The translations under genes were made by a program, and so were the position numbers. Shown piece by piece: positions 14,930 to 22,568 of a stretch of 33,837 bases of DNA. The notes beneath the pieces are model-generated. The model had not been told where the DNA came from, did no database searches, and saw only the letters and a program-made list of their open reading frames with translations. Position 1 is the first letter of the stretch. Each line of letters opens with the position of its first letter. The stretch lies in contig JAUWKK010000001.1 of assembly GCA_030614245.1 (NCBI GenBank), positions 1 to 33,837 on the forward strand, given 5' to 3'. The stretch is from Planctomycetota bacterium (GTDB lineage: Bacteria > Planctomycetota > PUPC01 > JABMSA01 > JAUWKK01).

Positions 14930-15154
14930 CTATGGGACACGGTACACGATGCGGCCTTTGGTCAGGTCATAAGGTGACATCTCAACCGTAACCTTGTCGC
15001 CCGGTAGTATCCGGATGAAGTGCATCCGCATCTTCCCAGAGACGTGGGCGGTAATCAGGTGTCCGTTCTCCAGTTCGACGCGAAAGACGGCGTTCGGCAG
15101 TGCAGCCTTCACAACCGCTTCGACTCGAATGGGTTCCGCCTTGGCCACAACCAT
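14930..15154 (-). CDS. infA: Translation initiation factor IF-1
   Basis: A 74-residue single S1-type OB-fold protein: ALPNAVFRVELENGHLITAHVSGKMRMHFIRI and ILPGDKVTVEMSPYDLTKGRIVYR are the standard IF-1 core. It binds the 30S A site during initiation. ATG 15154 is preceded closely by CAGGAG. The N-terminus (MVVAKAEPIRV) differs slightly from the usual MAKED form. Its 157-nt upstream gap is the largest in the window and is filled by a MITE-like repeat, whose edge supplies or adjoins the ribosome site. Confidence 0.96.
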   Translation of the reverse strand: MVVAKAEPIRVEAVVKAALPNAVFRVELENGHLITAHVSGKMRMHFIRILPGDKVTVEMSPYDLTKGRIVYRVP

Positions 15155-15166
15155 GTGCTCCTGCTG

Positions 15167-15285
15167 GTCATGCGGAGCTCTTCGCGAAGCATCTTTCGCC
15201 AGTTGAAGCTGCCATAGGCAGCCAGGCGCCTGCCCGCCGGAGGCGGGCCTGGGGCCAAAGATTCTTCGCTTCGCTCAGAATGACA
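15167..15285 (-). repeat. MITE-like element, copy 2, with nested hairpins
   Basis: In minus orientation the element runs TGTCATTCTGAGCGAAGCGAAG... to ...GATGCTTCGCGAAGAGCTCCGCATGACC, the same ends and inner motifs as 2861-2951. Its centre differs: GCTGCC/GGCAGC (15208-15222), the palindrome CAGGCGCCTG (15223-15232) and GCCCGCC/GGCGGGC (15232-15248) form three consecutive hairpins. It fills nearly all the map-infA gap. No transposase is present. Confidence 0.72.
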
Positions 15286-15311
15286 TGATCTGGGATTCCT
15301 GTCTCGGTCGC

Positions 15312-16079
15312 TTATGGGACAGTCAGTGCGACGGCTCTATCTTCGGTAACCGCCACAGTATGTTCAAAATGAGCCGAAAGGCTCCCGTCAGTTGTAACGG
15401 CCGTCCAGCCGTTCTTGAGCGTCTTGACGCCGTAGTCGCCGGCGTTGACCATCGGCTCGATTGCGAGTGTCATTCCCTTTTCAAGGACGATGTCGCCGAG
15501 CTGCGATGTGACGTAGTTCGGCAGTTGCGGCTCTTCGTGCATCTTCTGGCCGATACCGTGTCCGGTGAACGCCCTGACAACGGAGAACCCGGCGCTCTCT
15601 ACGTGGTGCTGCATTTCTTTGGCCACCTGAAGCCACGTGACTCCAGGCCGCACCATCTTGACGGCCACTTCCAGTGCCTGCCGTGTCGTGTCGATCAGGC
15701 TGCGTGCGAGGTTGTCAATCGGCTTGACGGCGACGGTAATCGCCGCATCGCCGCAGTAGTTCTTGAGCCTGACGCCCATGTCAATGCTCAAGATGTCGCC
15801 GGTCTTCAGTTTTCGGCCATCCGGAATGCCATGCACGACCTCGTCGTTGAGCGATGCGCAGATGGCCGCAGGGAAGGCCGGTCTGCCGGCTGCGGCTCCA
15901 TAGCCCTTGAATATGGGCTCGCCGCCTGCCGAACGGAACAGTTCCTCGATGGCTGCATCGATCTCGAGCGAAGTCATGCCCGGCCTGGCCATTTTTCTGA
16001 CCAGGTCAAGGCCCTTCGCCACCAGCCTGCCCGCCTCCCTCATCCGCGCGATCGCCCGGCTGGATTTCAGAACGATCAA
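15312..16079 (-). CDS. map: Methionine aminopeptidase, type I
   Basis: A 255-residue metalloprotease that removes the initiator Met from nascent proteins. All five metal ligands are present: Asp100 (SIDMGV), Asp111 (CGDAA), His174 (TGHGIG), Glu208 (IEPM) and Glu239 (FEHT); His83 matches the substrate-contact histidine. The start is taken as TTG 16079 (MIVLKSSRAIARMREAGR), the usual family N-terminus, with GGAAAGGG upstream. A longer frame from TTG 16148 would translate a GC-rich palindrome as CPPCPLAGG and is rejected. Order secY-adk-map-infA is standard. Confidence 0.94.
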   Translation of the reverse strand: MIVLKSSRAIARMREAGRLVAKGLDLVRKMARPGMTSLEIDAAIEELFRSAGGEPIFKGYGAAAGRPAFPAAICASLNDEVVHGIPDGRKLKTGDILSIDMGVRLKNYCGDAAITVAVKPIDNLARSLIDTTRQALEVAVKMVRPGVTWLQVAKEMQHHVESAGFSVVRAFTGHGIGQKMHEEPQLPNYVTSQLGDIVLEKGMTLAIEPMVNAGDYGVKTLKNGWTAVTTDGSLSAHFEHTVAVTEDRAVALTVP

Positions 16080-16100
16080 CCTGCGTATTCCCTTTCCAAA

Positions 16101-16120
16101 CCCGCCTGCCAGCGGGCAGG
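16101..16120. repeat. GC-rich palindrome in the adk-map gap
   Basis: CCTGCC and GGCAGG pair around AGCG; an alternative fold pairs CCCGC with GCGGG. The 69-nt gap also has a nearby GGGAGGGCAG. It resembles the palindromes at 13140-13151, 15232-15248 and 20855-20867. Confidence 0.5.
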
Positions 16121-16148
16121 GAGGGCAGAAGTGCTGGTTTCTTGTCAA

Positions 16149-16805
16149 TCAGGCGCTCGAGAGCACGTCGAGCTTCAATTCGATGGCATCGGCGAGGGCC
16201 TCCACTCCCTGGTCGCCGGGGATATCGATCAGTACGCCGGTGCCGCTGTAGTAATCGATGAGCGAGGCGGTCTGTTCGTGGTACTGCCTGAGCCGCTCTT
16301 CGACGCTCTCGGGGCGGTCGTCGGCCCGCTGGATGAGGCTGGCGCCGCAGTCGTCGCACTTGCCATCTTCCTTCGGCGGCATCCACAGAATGTGGTATCC
16401 TCTCTTGCATTGGGGGCAGAGTCGTCTGCCCGATAGGCGCTTTTCGCACACTTCATCGGGTGTGGCTATGTTTATGACCGCGTCGAGCCTGGTTCCCATG
16501 GCAGCGAGTATTCTATCGAGAGCTTCGGCCTGCGGAAGGGTTCTGGGGAAGCCGTCGAGCATGAAGCCGCCGGTGCAGTCGTCCTGCTTGAGACGCTCCT
16601 CGACGACGCCTATGACAACTTCGTCGGGCACGAGTTTGCCGGCGGACATGTATTCCTGCGCTTTCAGGCCCATACGTGTCCCGCTGTCCGAGGCAGCCCT
16701 GAAAACATCTCCGGTGGAGATGTGCGTGATGCGGCGTGCCTGGGCTATTTCTATTGCTTGTGTGCCCTTGCCGGCCCCTGGTGGTCCCAGGATTACTATT
16801 CTCAT
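16149..16805 (-). CDS. adk: Adenylate kinase (zinc-lid form)
   Basis: A 218-residue long-form adenylate kinase (ATP + AMP = 2 ADP). Seen: P-loop GPPGAGKGT (7-15), AMP-site GFPRT (85-89), and a LID with four cysteines, Cys130, Cys133, Cys150 and Cys153, a structural zinc site. The LID is followed by RADDRPE (160-166). Its start overlaps the secY stop as ATGA, so translation is coupled. Confidence 0.97.
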   Translation of the reverse strand: MRIVILGPPGAGKGTQAIEIAQARRITHISTGDVFRAASDSGTRMGLKAQEYMSAGKLVPDEVVIGVVEERLKQDDCTGGFMLDGFPRTLPQAEALDRILAAMGTRLDAVINIATPDEVCEKRLSGRRLCPQCKRGYHILWMPPKEDGKCDDCGASLIQRADDRPESVEERLRQYHEQTASLIDYYSGTGVLIDIPGDQGVEALADAIELKLDVLSSA

Positions 16806-18217
16806 CTTCGCCCTTTCATCGTGTAGCCCTTGATGAAGCCATCGTAGTGCCTCATCAGCAGATGGGATTCGATCTTCTGGACGACGTCGAGTGCAACTCC
16901 GACGACGATCAGCAGGCCAGTGCCGCCATAGATGCTGGCCATCTGCCAGGGCAGATCAAGATGCTTGTAGGCTAATTGCGGAATTATCGCGACGGCAGCG
17001 AGGAAGGCTGCTCCTGCAAGCGTGATGCGTGTCATCAGTTTCTCGAGGTATTCGGCCGTTCGCTTGCCGGGGCGTATGCCGGGGACGAAATGGCCGTATT
17101 GCTTCCAGTCTTCGGCCATCTTGACGGGGTTGAACGCAACGGCCGTCCAGAAGAAGCAGAAGAAGAAGATGAGTGCGACATAGATCAGGATGTATCCGAA
17201 AGCGCCCATCTGGAGCTGTTCCGAGAGTAGTCTGAGAAAATTCCCCCAGTATGGATAATCCTGGGGTGCCCATTTGCCGGCTGCCGCTTCGATGAGCATC
17301 CCCGGGAACATCAGCAGCGACTGGGCGAAGATGATGGGGATGACGCCCGCGTGGTTGACGCGCAAGGGCATGTAGTGTTTCTGGCCGCCGTAGACGCGCC
17401 TGCCACGGGTCTGCTTGGCGGGCTGGATGGTGATCTGCCGCTGGCCCTGCTGGATGACGATGACAGCTATGACCACTGCGACGTACATTGCTATCAGCAG
17501 TGCCAGCATAATGAGGCCGTGCTCGCCTTCCGGTGGGCGGATGACGAGGCGGAACCTCGTTTGCACCATTTGCATCATCGCAACTGGCATTCTGGACACT
17601 ATGCCGGCCATGATGATCAGTGAGATACCGCTTCCGATGCCGTATTCGTCGATCTGTTCGCCCAGCCACATGAGGAAGATCGTGCCGGTTGTCAGCGTTA
17701 TCACGGCTTTAATGATGAAGCCGGCACCTGGATTCGTTACGATCGACATATCCTGGTATTTCAGCCCCAGTATCCAGTTTGCTGTTGTGTATCCCCAGAC
17801 CAGGCAGAGTACGACGGTGGCGTATCGCGTGTATTGGTTGATCTTCTTTCTGCCGGCTTCCCCTTCCTTGCTGAGTTCCTCGAGGAAAGGTACGACCGTG
17901 GTGAGCAACTGGAAGATAATGCTGGCGCTGATGTAGGGCATTATTCCCAGTGCAAAGAGTCCGCACTTGCCGAGTGCTCCGCCGGAGAACATGTTGACGA
18001 TGGCGAAAGCTCGCCCTAGGGGGGAATCCCCGCCGCCTTCTCTTTCTGCCGCCTCTTCGAGCACATGGGCCAGCCGCTCGCCGTTGATGCCGGGGATCGT
18101 GACATAGATGCCGATGCGAAAGACGGACAGCAGCAGCAGGGTGATGATGATCTTCCGGCGCAGTTCCGGTATGCGAAACATGTTCGTCAGCGATTTAGTG
18201 AAGGAAAGAAGCATCAT
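16802..18217 (-). CDS. secY: Protein translocase subunit SecY
   Basis: A 471-residue channel subunit of SecYEG in the inner membrane, with about ten hydrophobic segments. Signatures include IPGINGERL after TM1, GIMPYISASIIFQLL, and the cytoplasmic loop FNPVKMAEDWKQYGHFVPGIRPGKRT near the C-terminal half, a SecA/ribosome contact region. The periplasmic loop after TM1 is somewhat long (EEAAEREGGGDSPLG). It overlaps rplO and adk by 4 nt on each side (ATGA). Start ATG 18217. Confidence 0.97.
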   Translation of the reverse strand: MMLLSFTKSLTNMFRIPELRRKIIITLLLLSVFRIGIYVTIPGINGERLAHVLEEAAEREGGGDSPLGRAFAIVNMFSGGALGKCGLFALGIMPYISASIIFQLLTTVVPFLEELSKEGEAGRKKINQYTRYATVVLCLVWGYTTANWILGLKYQDMSIVTNPGAGFIIKAVITLTTGTIFLMWLGEQIDEYGIGSGISLIIMAGIVSRMPVAMMQMVQTRFRLVIRPPEGEHGLIMLALLIAMYVAVVIAVIVIQQGQRQITIQPAKQTRGRRVYGGQKHYMPLRVNHAGVIPIIFAQSLLMFPGMLIEAAAGKWAPQDYPYWGNFLRLLSEQLQMGAFGYILIYVALIFFFCFFWTAVAFNPVKMAEDWKQYGHFVPGIRPGKRTAEYLEKLMTRITLAGAAFLAAVAIIPQLAYKHLDLPWQMASIYGGTGLLIVVGVALDVVQKIESHLLMRHYDGFIKGYTMKGRR

Positions 18218-18678
18218 TCATCCTTGGTCGTTCTGTTGATAACCTCTACAGAGCCGCCGGCATTCTGGATTCTCTGAACGGCGGTCTGGCTGAAATGATG
18301 GGCCTTGACGACGAGCTTCTTCGTCAATTCGCCGTCTCCCAGGACTTTCACGCCATCCAGCATCTTCCTGATGACTCCCCGCTTGATGAGGAATTCGGGG
18401 TTGACCTCGGTGCCATCGGGCAGTTGATTGAGCCGCCCGACATTGACGATGGAGTAAACTTTGCGGTGGCGTGCATTGTTGAATCCGCGCTTGGGCAGCC
18501 GCATGAACAGCGGCGTCTGGCCGCCCTGGTATAGCAGCTTGATGCCGTTGCCGCTTCTCTGTCCTTCGCCGCGCATGCCGCGTGTGCTGGTCTTGCCGCG
18601 GCCGGAAGCGCGTCCGCGCCCGACTCTGCGCCTTCTACTGCGCTTGAAAGGTGTTGATTTGACGTCAGATAGGTTCAT
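18214..18678 (-). CDS. rplO: 50S ribosomal protein L15
   Basis: A 154-residue L15 beginning MNLSDVKSTPFKRSRRRRVGRG, with the glycine-rich RGRASGRGKTSTRGMRGEGQRSG that threads into 23S rRNA and a globular C-terminal part. It overlaps rpsE by 4 nt (18675-18678), which leaves no room for rpmD (L30), the gene usually found here. Confidence 0.97.
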   Translation of the reverse strand: MNLSDVKSTPFKRSRRRRVGRGRASGRGKTSTRGMRGEGQRSGNGIKLLYQGGQTPLFMRLPKRGFNNARHRKVYSIVNVGRLNQLPDGTEVNPEFLIKRGVIRKMLDGVKVLGDGELTKKLVVKAHHFSQTAVQRIQNAGGSVEVINRTTKDE

Positions 18679-19172
18679 TCCAGTCTCACTCCCCTGAGCC
18701 GCTCGACTTGTTCGCGGCTTCGCAGGCTCATCAGCCCCCGCAAAGTAGCCTTGACGAGGTTCTTGTGGTTGTTTTTGCCGAAAGACTTACTGAGGATGTT
18801 CTTCACGCCTGCGGCTTCTACGACTGCTCTGACGGCGGCTCCTGCGATCACGCCGGTGCCTTTGGAGGCCGGGCGCAGCAGCACTTTTGACGCGCCGAAC
18901 TCGCCTGTCACCTCGTGTGGCAAGGTGCCATCGAGAATTGGCACCTCGACGATGTGCTTGTTGGCGTCTTTTACGCCTTTCTCGACTGCGAGGGGCACCT
19001 CGTTGGCCTTGCCGTAGCCAACGCCTACGCGGCCGTTGCCGTCACCAACTACCACAAGAGCCGAAAAGCTGAACTTGCGCCCACCCTTGACGACCTTCTG
19101 GCAGCGGTAGATTTTAACGACCGTCTCCTGCAGTTCGCCTTCTCTTGGTTCTTCGTTAAAATGCTGTCGCAA
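18675..19172 (-). CDS. rpsE: 30S ribosomal protein S5
   Basis: A 165-residue S5 with the double-stranded RNA-binding N-domain (VVKGGRKFSFSALVVVGDGNGRVGVGYGKA) and the C-terminal fold (GTGVIAGAAVRAVVEAAGVKNILSKSFG). S5 lies by the mRNA entry channel and affects fidelity. The start is TTG 19172, with AGGAGAC about 10 nt upstream; no ATG fits. The 60-nt gap from rplR shows nothing notable. Confidence 0.96.
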   Translation of the reverse strand: MRQHFNEEPREGELQETVVKIYRCQKVVKGGRKFSFSALVVVGDGNGRVGVGYGKANEVPLAVEKGVKDANKHIVEVPILDGTLPHEVTGEFGASKVLLRPASKGTGVIAGAAVRAVVEAAGVKNILSKSFGKNNHKNLVKATLRGLMSLRSREQVERLRGVRLE

Positions 19173-19232
19173 GGTTTTTTGTCTCCTGCGGGGCTCGAAT
19201 AGAATCGTGCTCCGGTATCAGTCAGCCAGCCG

Positions 19233-19601
19233 CTAAAGTTTGAGGCCTGCCTCGCGGGCAGCCTCTGTGAAGGCCTTGACTCTTCCATGGAACTTGTATC
19301 CGCCGCGGTCGATTACGGCGGTGGTGATGCCTTTTTCATGTGCCAGTTCGGCCAGGGCTTTGCCCAGGAGTTTCGCCGCGGCGATGTTGCCTCCGTAGCC
19401 CACCTGCCCGCGAATTGCCGGCGAAACCGTTGACAGTGACGCTATTGTCGTGCAGGACACATCGTCGATGAACTGGCAGTTGATGTTCCTGTTGCCGCGA
19501 AAGATGGAGAGCCTGGGCTTCTCGGGCGTACCGTTGACTCTCTTGCGGATATGCCGGCGCCTCCGCAGTCGGCGTTTACGTTTTTGAATATTCGGGTCCA
19601 T
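19233..19601 (-). CDS. rplR: 50S ribosomal protein L18
   Basis: A 122-residue L18, which binds 5S rRNA. It has the basic N-terminus KRKRRLRRRRHIRKRVNGT, PRLSIFRGNRNINCQFIDD, and the C-terminal VIDRGGYKFHGRVKAFTEAAREAGL. ATG 19601, 9 nt after rplF. Normal length. Confidence 0.97.
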   Translation of the reverse strand: MDPNIQKRKRRLRRRRHIRKRVNGTPEKPRLSIFRGNRNINCQFIDDVSCTTIASLSTVSPAIRGQVGYGGNIAAAKLLGKALAELAHEKGITTAVIDRGGYKFHGRVKAFTEAAREAGLKL

Positions 19602-19610
19602 CTATCTGCA

Positions 19611-20192
19611 TCAGCCTCCAGCGCCGAATCTCTTGCCCGCCTTGCGGCGAATGTGTTCATTGGCGTATCGAACACCCTTTCCCTGATACGGTTCCGGCCG
19701 CCGGCTCGAGCGTATGCTGGCGGCCAACTGGCCGACCATCTGCTTGTCCGGTCCCGAGCCCGTTAAGATGGCCATAGGTATCGAACGAGAACCGCTGGGG
19801 AGCGATCCGGACGTGATATCTGACACTTCTATCCCTTTCGGGATTTCGAACAGGACGTCGTGGGCGTAGCCCACTTGCACTGACAGCTTGTTGCCCTGCT
19901 TCTTGGCGCCGTAGCCTACGCCCACCCCCCAGAGCGTCTTTGAATAGCCGTGCATCACGCCGATGACCATGTTGTTGGCGAGGCTGCGAATGAGGCCGTG
20001 TAGAGCCCGTGACTGGCGCGTATCGCCCTTGCGCTCGACGCGCAGTCGCTTGTCTTCGACGATCACATTGATGCCATCGGGGACCGCCTGATGCAGCTTG
20101 CCCTTGGGGCCTTCTATGGTCAGTTCTCCGTCTCTGAACTCGGCCTTTACGCTGCCGGGCAGTTCGACTGGAAGCCTGCCTATCCTCGACAT
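19611..20192 (-). CDS. rplF: 50S ribosomal protein L6
   Basis: A 193-residue L6 with its two repeated domains: MSRIGRLPVELPGSV at the start and GSGPDKQMVGQLAASIRSSRRPEPYQGKGVRY near the end. L6 is near the factor-binding site of the large subunit. The second domain holds a few extra residues (ITSGSLPSGSRSIPMA) compared with the shortest homologues. ATG 20192; 18 nt after rpsH. Confidence 0.97.
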   Translation of the reverse strand: MSRIGRLPVELPGSVKAEFRDGELTIEGPKGKLHQAVPDGINVIVEDKRLRVERKGDTRQSRALHGLIRSLANNMVIGVMHGYSKTLWGVGVGYGAKKQGNKLSVQVGYAHDVLFEIPKGIEVSDITSGSLPSGSRSIPMAILTGSGPDKQMVGQLAASIRSSRRPEPYQGKGVRYANEHIRRKAGKRFGAGG

Positions 20193-20210
20193 CGCGGTCT
20201 CCTGTGTCTG

Positions 20211-20609
20211 CTACCATATCTCGCAAAGGACTTCGCCGCCGACGTTGTGCTTGCGGCATTCCCGGTCGCTCAGGATGCCTTGCGGTGTCGAGCCGACGTA
20301 GATGCCCAATCCGTTGAGCACCGGGCGAAGCTCTTTGCACTGCCGATAGATGCGCCTGCTGGGTTTTGACACCCGCCTGATCCGACGGATTACCAGCTCG
20401 CCTTCGGGTCCGTACTTGAGGTAGATGCGTATCCCACCGAAGCGCATGTCGGTGAGGAACTTAACGTTTTCTATGAAGCCCTCGCGCAGAAGCACTCGAG
20501 CGACTTCTTTCTTGACTTTCGACTCCGGGATGTCCACCGACTCTTTTTCCGCGGCCATTGCGTTTCGAATGCGGGTGAGCATGTCGGCGATCGGGTCAGT
20601 CATTGTCAT
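20211..20609 (-). CDS. rpsH: 30S ribosomal protein S8
   Basis: A 132-residue S8 that binds 16S helix 21, starting MTMTDPIADMLTRIRNAM and ending with NVGGEVLCEIW. VSKPSRRIYRQCKELRPVLNG and LGIYVGSTPQGILSDREC are the family core. ATG 20609 has GGAG 9 nt upstream; a second ATG two codons later is possible. In enterobacteria S8 represses the spc operon, but I see no known S8 site near rplE. Confidence 0.96.
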   Translation of the reverse strand: MTMTDPIADMLTRIRNAMAAEKESVDIPESKVKKEVARVLLREGFIENVKFLTDMRFGGIRIYLKYGPEGELVIRRIRRVSKPSRRIYRQCKELRPVLNGLGIYVGSTPQGILSDRECRKHNVGGEVLCEIW

Positions 20610-20636
20610 CGATAGCAGCTCCGATGTAAAAGCGTC

Positions 20637-20822
20637 CTACCAGCTTGCCTTTCGTACGCCGGGTATCTCGCCGCGTGATGCCAGGACACGGAAGCATATT
20701 CGACAGATACGGAACTTCCGCATATATCCCCTCGACCGCCCGCACAGCAGGCACCGGTTGTGTTGGCGCACTTTGAATTTGGGCTTGCGGATGGATTTTT
20801 CGATCAAACACTTGCGTGCCAT
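20637..20822 (-). CDS. rpsZ: 30S ribosomal protein S14, type Z
   Basis: A 61-residue short S14 with a complete zinc ribbon, Cys24, Cys27, Cys40 and Cys43, and the standard ending LASRGEIPGVRKASW. The short zinc form is typical of thermophiles, Firmicutes, Actinobacteria and many other deep lineages, in contrast to the 100-residue form of enterobacteria. ATG 20822, between rplE and rpsH as usual. Confidence 0.96.
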   Translation of the reverse strand: MARKCLIEKSIRKPKFKVRQHNRCLLCGRSRGYMRKFRICRICFRVLASRGEIPGVRKASW

Positions 20823-20854
20823 TCAGTTCTATCCTCTCTCGAGCTTCTCAGCCC

Positions 20855-20867
20855 TGCCCGGCGGGCA
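20855..20867. repeat. GC-rich palindrome in the rplE-rpsZ gap
   Basis: TGCCC-GGC-GGGCA is a perfect 5-bp hairpin in the 96-nt gap between rplE and the S14 gene, one of the longer gaps in the spc part of the cluster. No T run follows. It resembles the other CCCGCC/GGCGGG palindromes of the window. Confidence 0.45.
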
Positions 20868-20918
20868 CGCTTGCGCGGGATTCCGCCCTGCAAGCCTGTG
20901 TTGTTTCCCTCTCGGCAC

Positions 20919-21464
20919 TCAGTCTCTTGTGGCGAACGGCATTCCGAAGAGGGTCAGGAGTTCGCGGCATTCTTCGTCTGTCTTCGCGGTCGTTACCAGC
21001 GTGACGTCCATACCCTGGACGAACTCCATCCGGTCGGCATCCACTTCGGGAAAGACCGACTGCTCGGCGACTCCCATCGAGTAGTTTCCGGTTCCATCGA
21101 AGGCCTTGTCGGAGACGCCGCGGAAGTCGCGAAATCGCGGTATTGCGACGTTGATGAGCCGGTCGAGGAACTCGTACATTCTTTCGCGCCGCAATGTGAC
21201 CTTGCAGCCGATGGGGTTGTCCTCGCGAAGTTTGAATCCGGCGATGGACTTCTTTGCCTTGCGCATCATGGGCTTTTGTCCTGTGATGCGCGCCAGATCC
21301 TTCATTGCATCGTCGAGTCGGTTCTTGTTTTCCAATGCCGAGCCCACGCCCATGTTCACGACGATCTTCTTGAGTCTGGGTACCGACAAGGCATTGGAGT
21401 ACCCGAACTTTTTCATCATCGCGGGGGCGATTTCTGCTGCATATTGTTCTTTCAGTCGAGCCAT
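20919..21464 (-). CDS. rplE: 50S ribosomal protein L5
   Basis: A 181-residue L5, the 5S-binding protein that touches P-site tRNA. It begins MARLKEQYAAEIAPAMMKKFGY, with VPRLKKIVVNMGVG, KKSIAGFKLREDNPIGCKVTLR and the C-terminal DVTLVTTAKTDEECRELLTLFG MPF region. ATG 21464 is the true start; the frame is open further upstream to 21800, but that part is out-of-frame rplX sequence. Confidence 0.97.
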   Translation of the reverse strand: MARLKEQYAAEIAPAMMKKFGYSNALSVPRLKKIVVNMGVGSALENKNRLDDAMKDLARITGQKPMMRKAKKSIAGFKLREDNPIGCKVTLRRERMYEFLDRLINVAIPRFRDFRGVSDKAFDGTGNYSMGVAEQSVFPEVDADRMEFVQGMDVTLVTTAKTDEECRELLTLFGMPFATRD

Positions 21465-21517
21465 CGTATCCAGTTTTGCTCCATGCCGCTGTGTTGTTGC
21501 AGCCTGAACGGTCGCGC

Positions 21518-21898
21518 TCAGGCGGCTCCGATCATCCCACCGCATCTGGCGCAGACTCGCACGCGTTTTCCTTCTTCGTTGCGGAGGGTCTTGACGCGGA
21601 CTCCTCGGTCGCATCTGCTGCAGTAGGGCTGCACGTTTGAGATGCTGACGACGCTTTCCTTCTGCAGGCGGCCTCCGCGCGGGTTGTCCCGATCCGGCCT
21701 GATGTGCTTGTAGCGGTAATTCACGCCTTCGACGACGACCTTGCCCGATTCGGGGTAGACGGCCAGCACCTTGGCTTTGTCGCCGCGGCCGGTGGCCCAC
21801 TTGCTTCGTGCTGCTTCGTCGCGGCTCTCGTCAACTCCGCGGCATGCGGTGATGTCTTTGAGCAGGACAACTATGTCGTTCTTGCGGATGTGTCGCAT
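21518..21898 (-). CDS. rplX: 50S ribosomal protein L24 with an insertion and zinc ribbon
   Basis: A 126-residue L24, an early assembly protein near the exit tunnel. The KOW domain is recognisable (RKNDIVVLLKD, then KAKVLAVYPESGKVVVEGVNYRYKHIRP), but about 19 residues (18-36, TACRGVDESRDEAARSKWA) are inserted in its first loop, where homologues go almost directly from VIAGKDKGK to the second strand. The C-terminus has a zinc ribbon with Cys93, Cys96, Cys116 and Cys119. Start ATG 21898 has GGGAG upstream; a TTG at 21919 overlapping the rplN stop is a weaker choice. Confidence 0.94.
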   Translation of the reverse strand: MRHIRKNDIVVLLKDITACRGVDESRDEAARSKWATGRGDKAKVLAVYPESGKVVVEGVNYRYKHIRPDRDNPRGGRLQKESVVSISNVQPYCSRCDRGVRVKTLRNEEGKRVRVCARCGGMIGAA

Positions 21899-21915
21899 TT
21901 CCTGTCGCTCCCGTC

Positions 21916-22284
21916 TCAAACCACTTCGGTGGCGAGGGAGATGATCTTTATGTATTTCTTCCCCCTGAGTTCGCGCGCGACGGCGCCGAAGATTCTTGTA
22001 CCTCTCGGGTTGCCGTCGGCATCAATAATGACTATAGCGTTCCGGTCGAATCGCACGTATGAGCCGTCGGGCCTTCGGATGGGCTTCGCCGTGCGGACGA
22101 TGACTCCCCTGACGATCTCGCCTTCCTTGACGGCGCCTCCCGGCATGGCCTTCTTGATGGTGGCGACGATGATGTCGCCGATTCTGCCGTACCGCTTGCG
22201 GCTGCCTCCGAGCACCTTGATGCACATTGCCTTTTTGGCGCCGGAGTTGTCCGCTACGTCGACAATCGTCTGCATCTGGATCAT
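21916..22284 (-). CDS. rplN: 50S ribosomal protein L14
   Basis: A 122-residue L14, highly conserved: MIQMQTIVDVADNSGAKKAMCI, VIVRTAKPIRRPDGSYVRFDRNA and RIFGAVARELRGKKYIKIISLA. It forms an inter-subunit bridge. Its start overlaps the rpsQ stop by 4 nt (22281-22284). Confidence 0.98.
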   Translation of the reverse strand: MIQMQTIVDVADNSGAKKAMCIKVLGGSRKRYGRIGDIIVATIKKAMPGGAVKEGEIVRGVIVRTAKPIRRPDGSYVRFDRNAIVIIDADGNPRGTRIFGAVARELRGKKYIKIISLATEVV

Positions 22285-22568
22285 TGCGAGGGCATCTCCC
22301 GGCCGGTTTCTTCCGGTCCCTGTTTAATGATATCGACGAGCCGCCAGTGCTTCGTGCGGCTCAGCGGCCTCGTCTCCATTATCCGCACTTGCGCTCCGGT
22401 GAGGGCCCGGTTCTCGGGATCATGGGCCTTGTAAACCGTGGCCGCCCGGATGTATTTCCCGTAGAGTGGGTGTCTGACCCGGCGCTCCACCAGCACGCTG
22501 ATGGTCTTGTCCATCTTGTTGCTCGTCACGACGCCGATGACTGTTTTCCTGTTGCCTCTTGGCTTCAT
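22281..22568 (-). CDS. rpsQ: 30S ribosomal protein S17
   Basis: A 95-residue S17 with the OB fold: RKTVIGVVTSNKMDKTISVLVERR, HPLYGKYIRAATVYKAHDP and VRIMETRPLSRTKHWRLVDII. ATG 22568 is supported by homology and overlaps the rpmC stop by 4 nt. The tail (GPEETGREMPSQ) is slightly extended. Confidence 0.96.
   Translation of the reverse strand: MKPRGNRKTVIGVVTSNKMDKTISVLVERRVRHPLYGKYIRAATVYKAHDPENRALTGAQVRIMETRPLSRTKHWRLVDIIKQGPEETGREMPSQ

Noticed and set aside
16080..16148. Longer N-terminus for methionine aminopeptidase
   Set aside because: It would translate a GC-rich palindrome and lacks family similarity; the family N-terminus starts at TTG 16079.
15285..16436. A 383-residue plus-strand frame
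   Set aside because: It is antisense to map and adk, both of which have complete active sites; the frame is a codon-bias shadow.
21465..21800. Upstream extension of L5
   Set aside because: This part is an out-of-frame reading of rplX; L5 homology starts exactly at ATG 21464.
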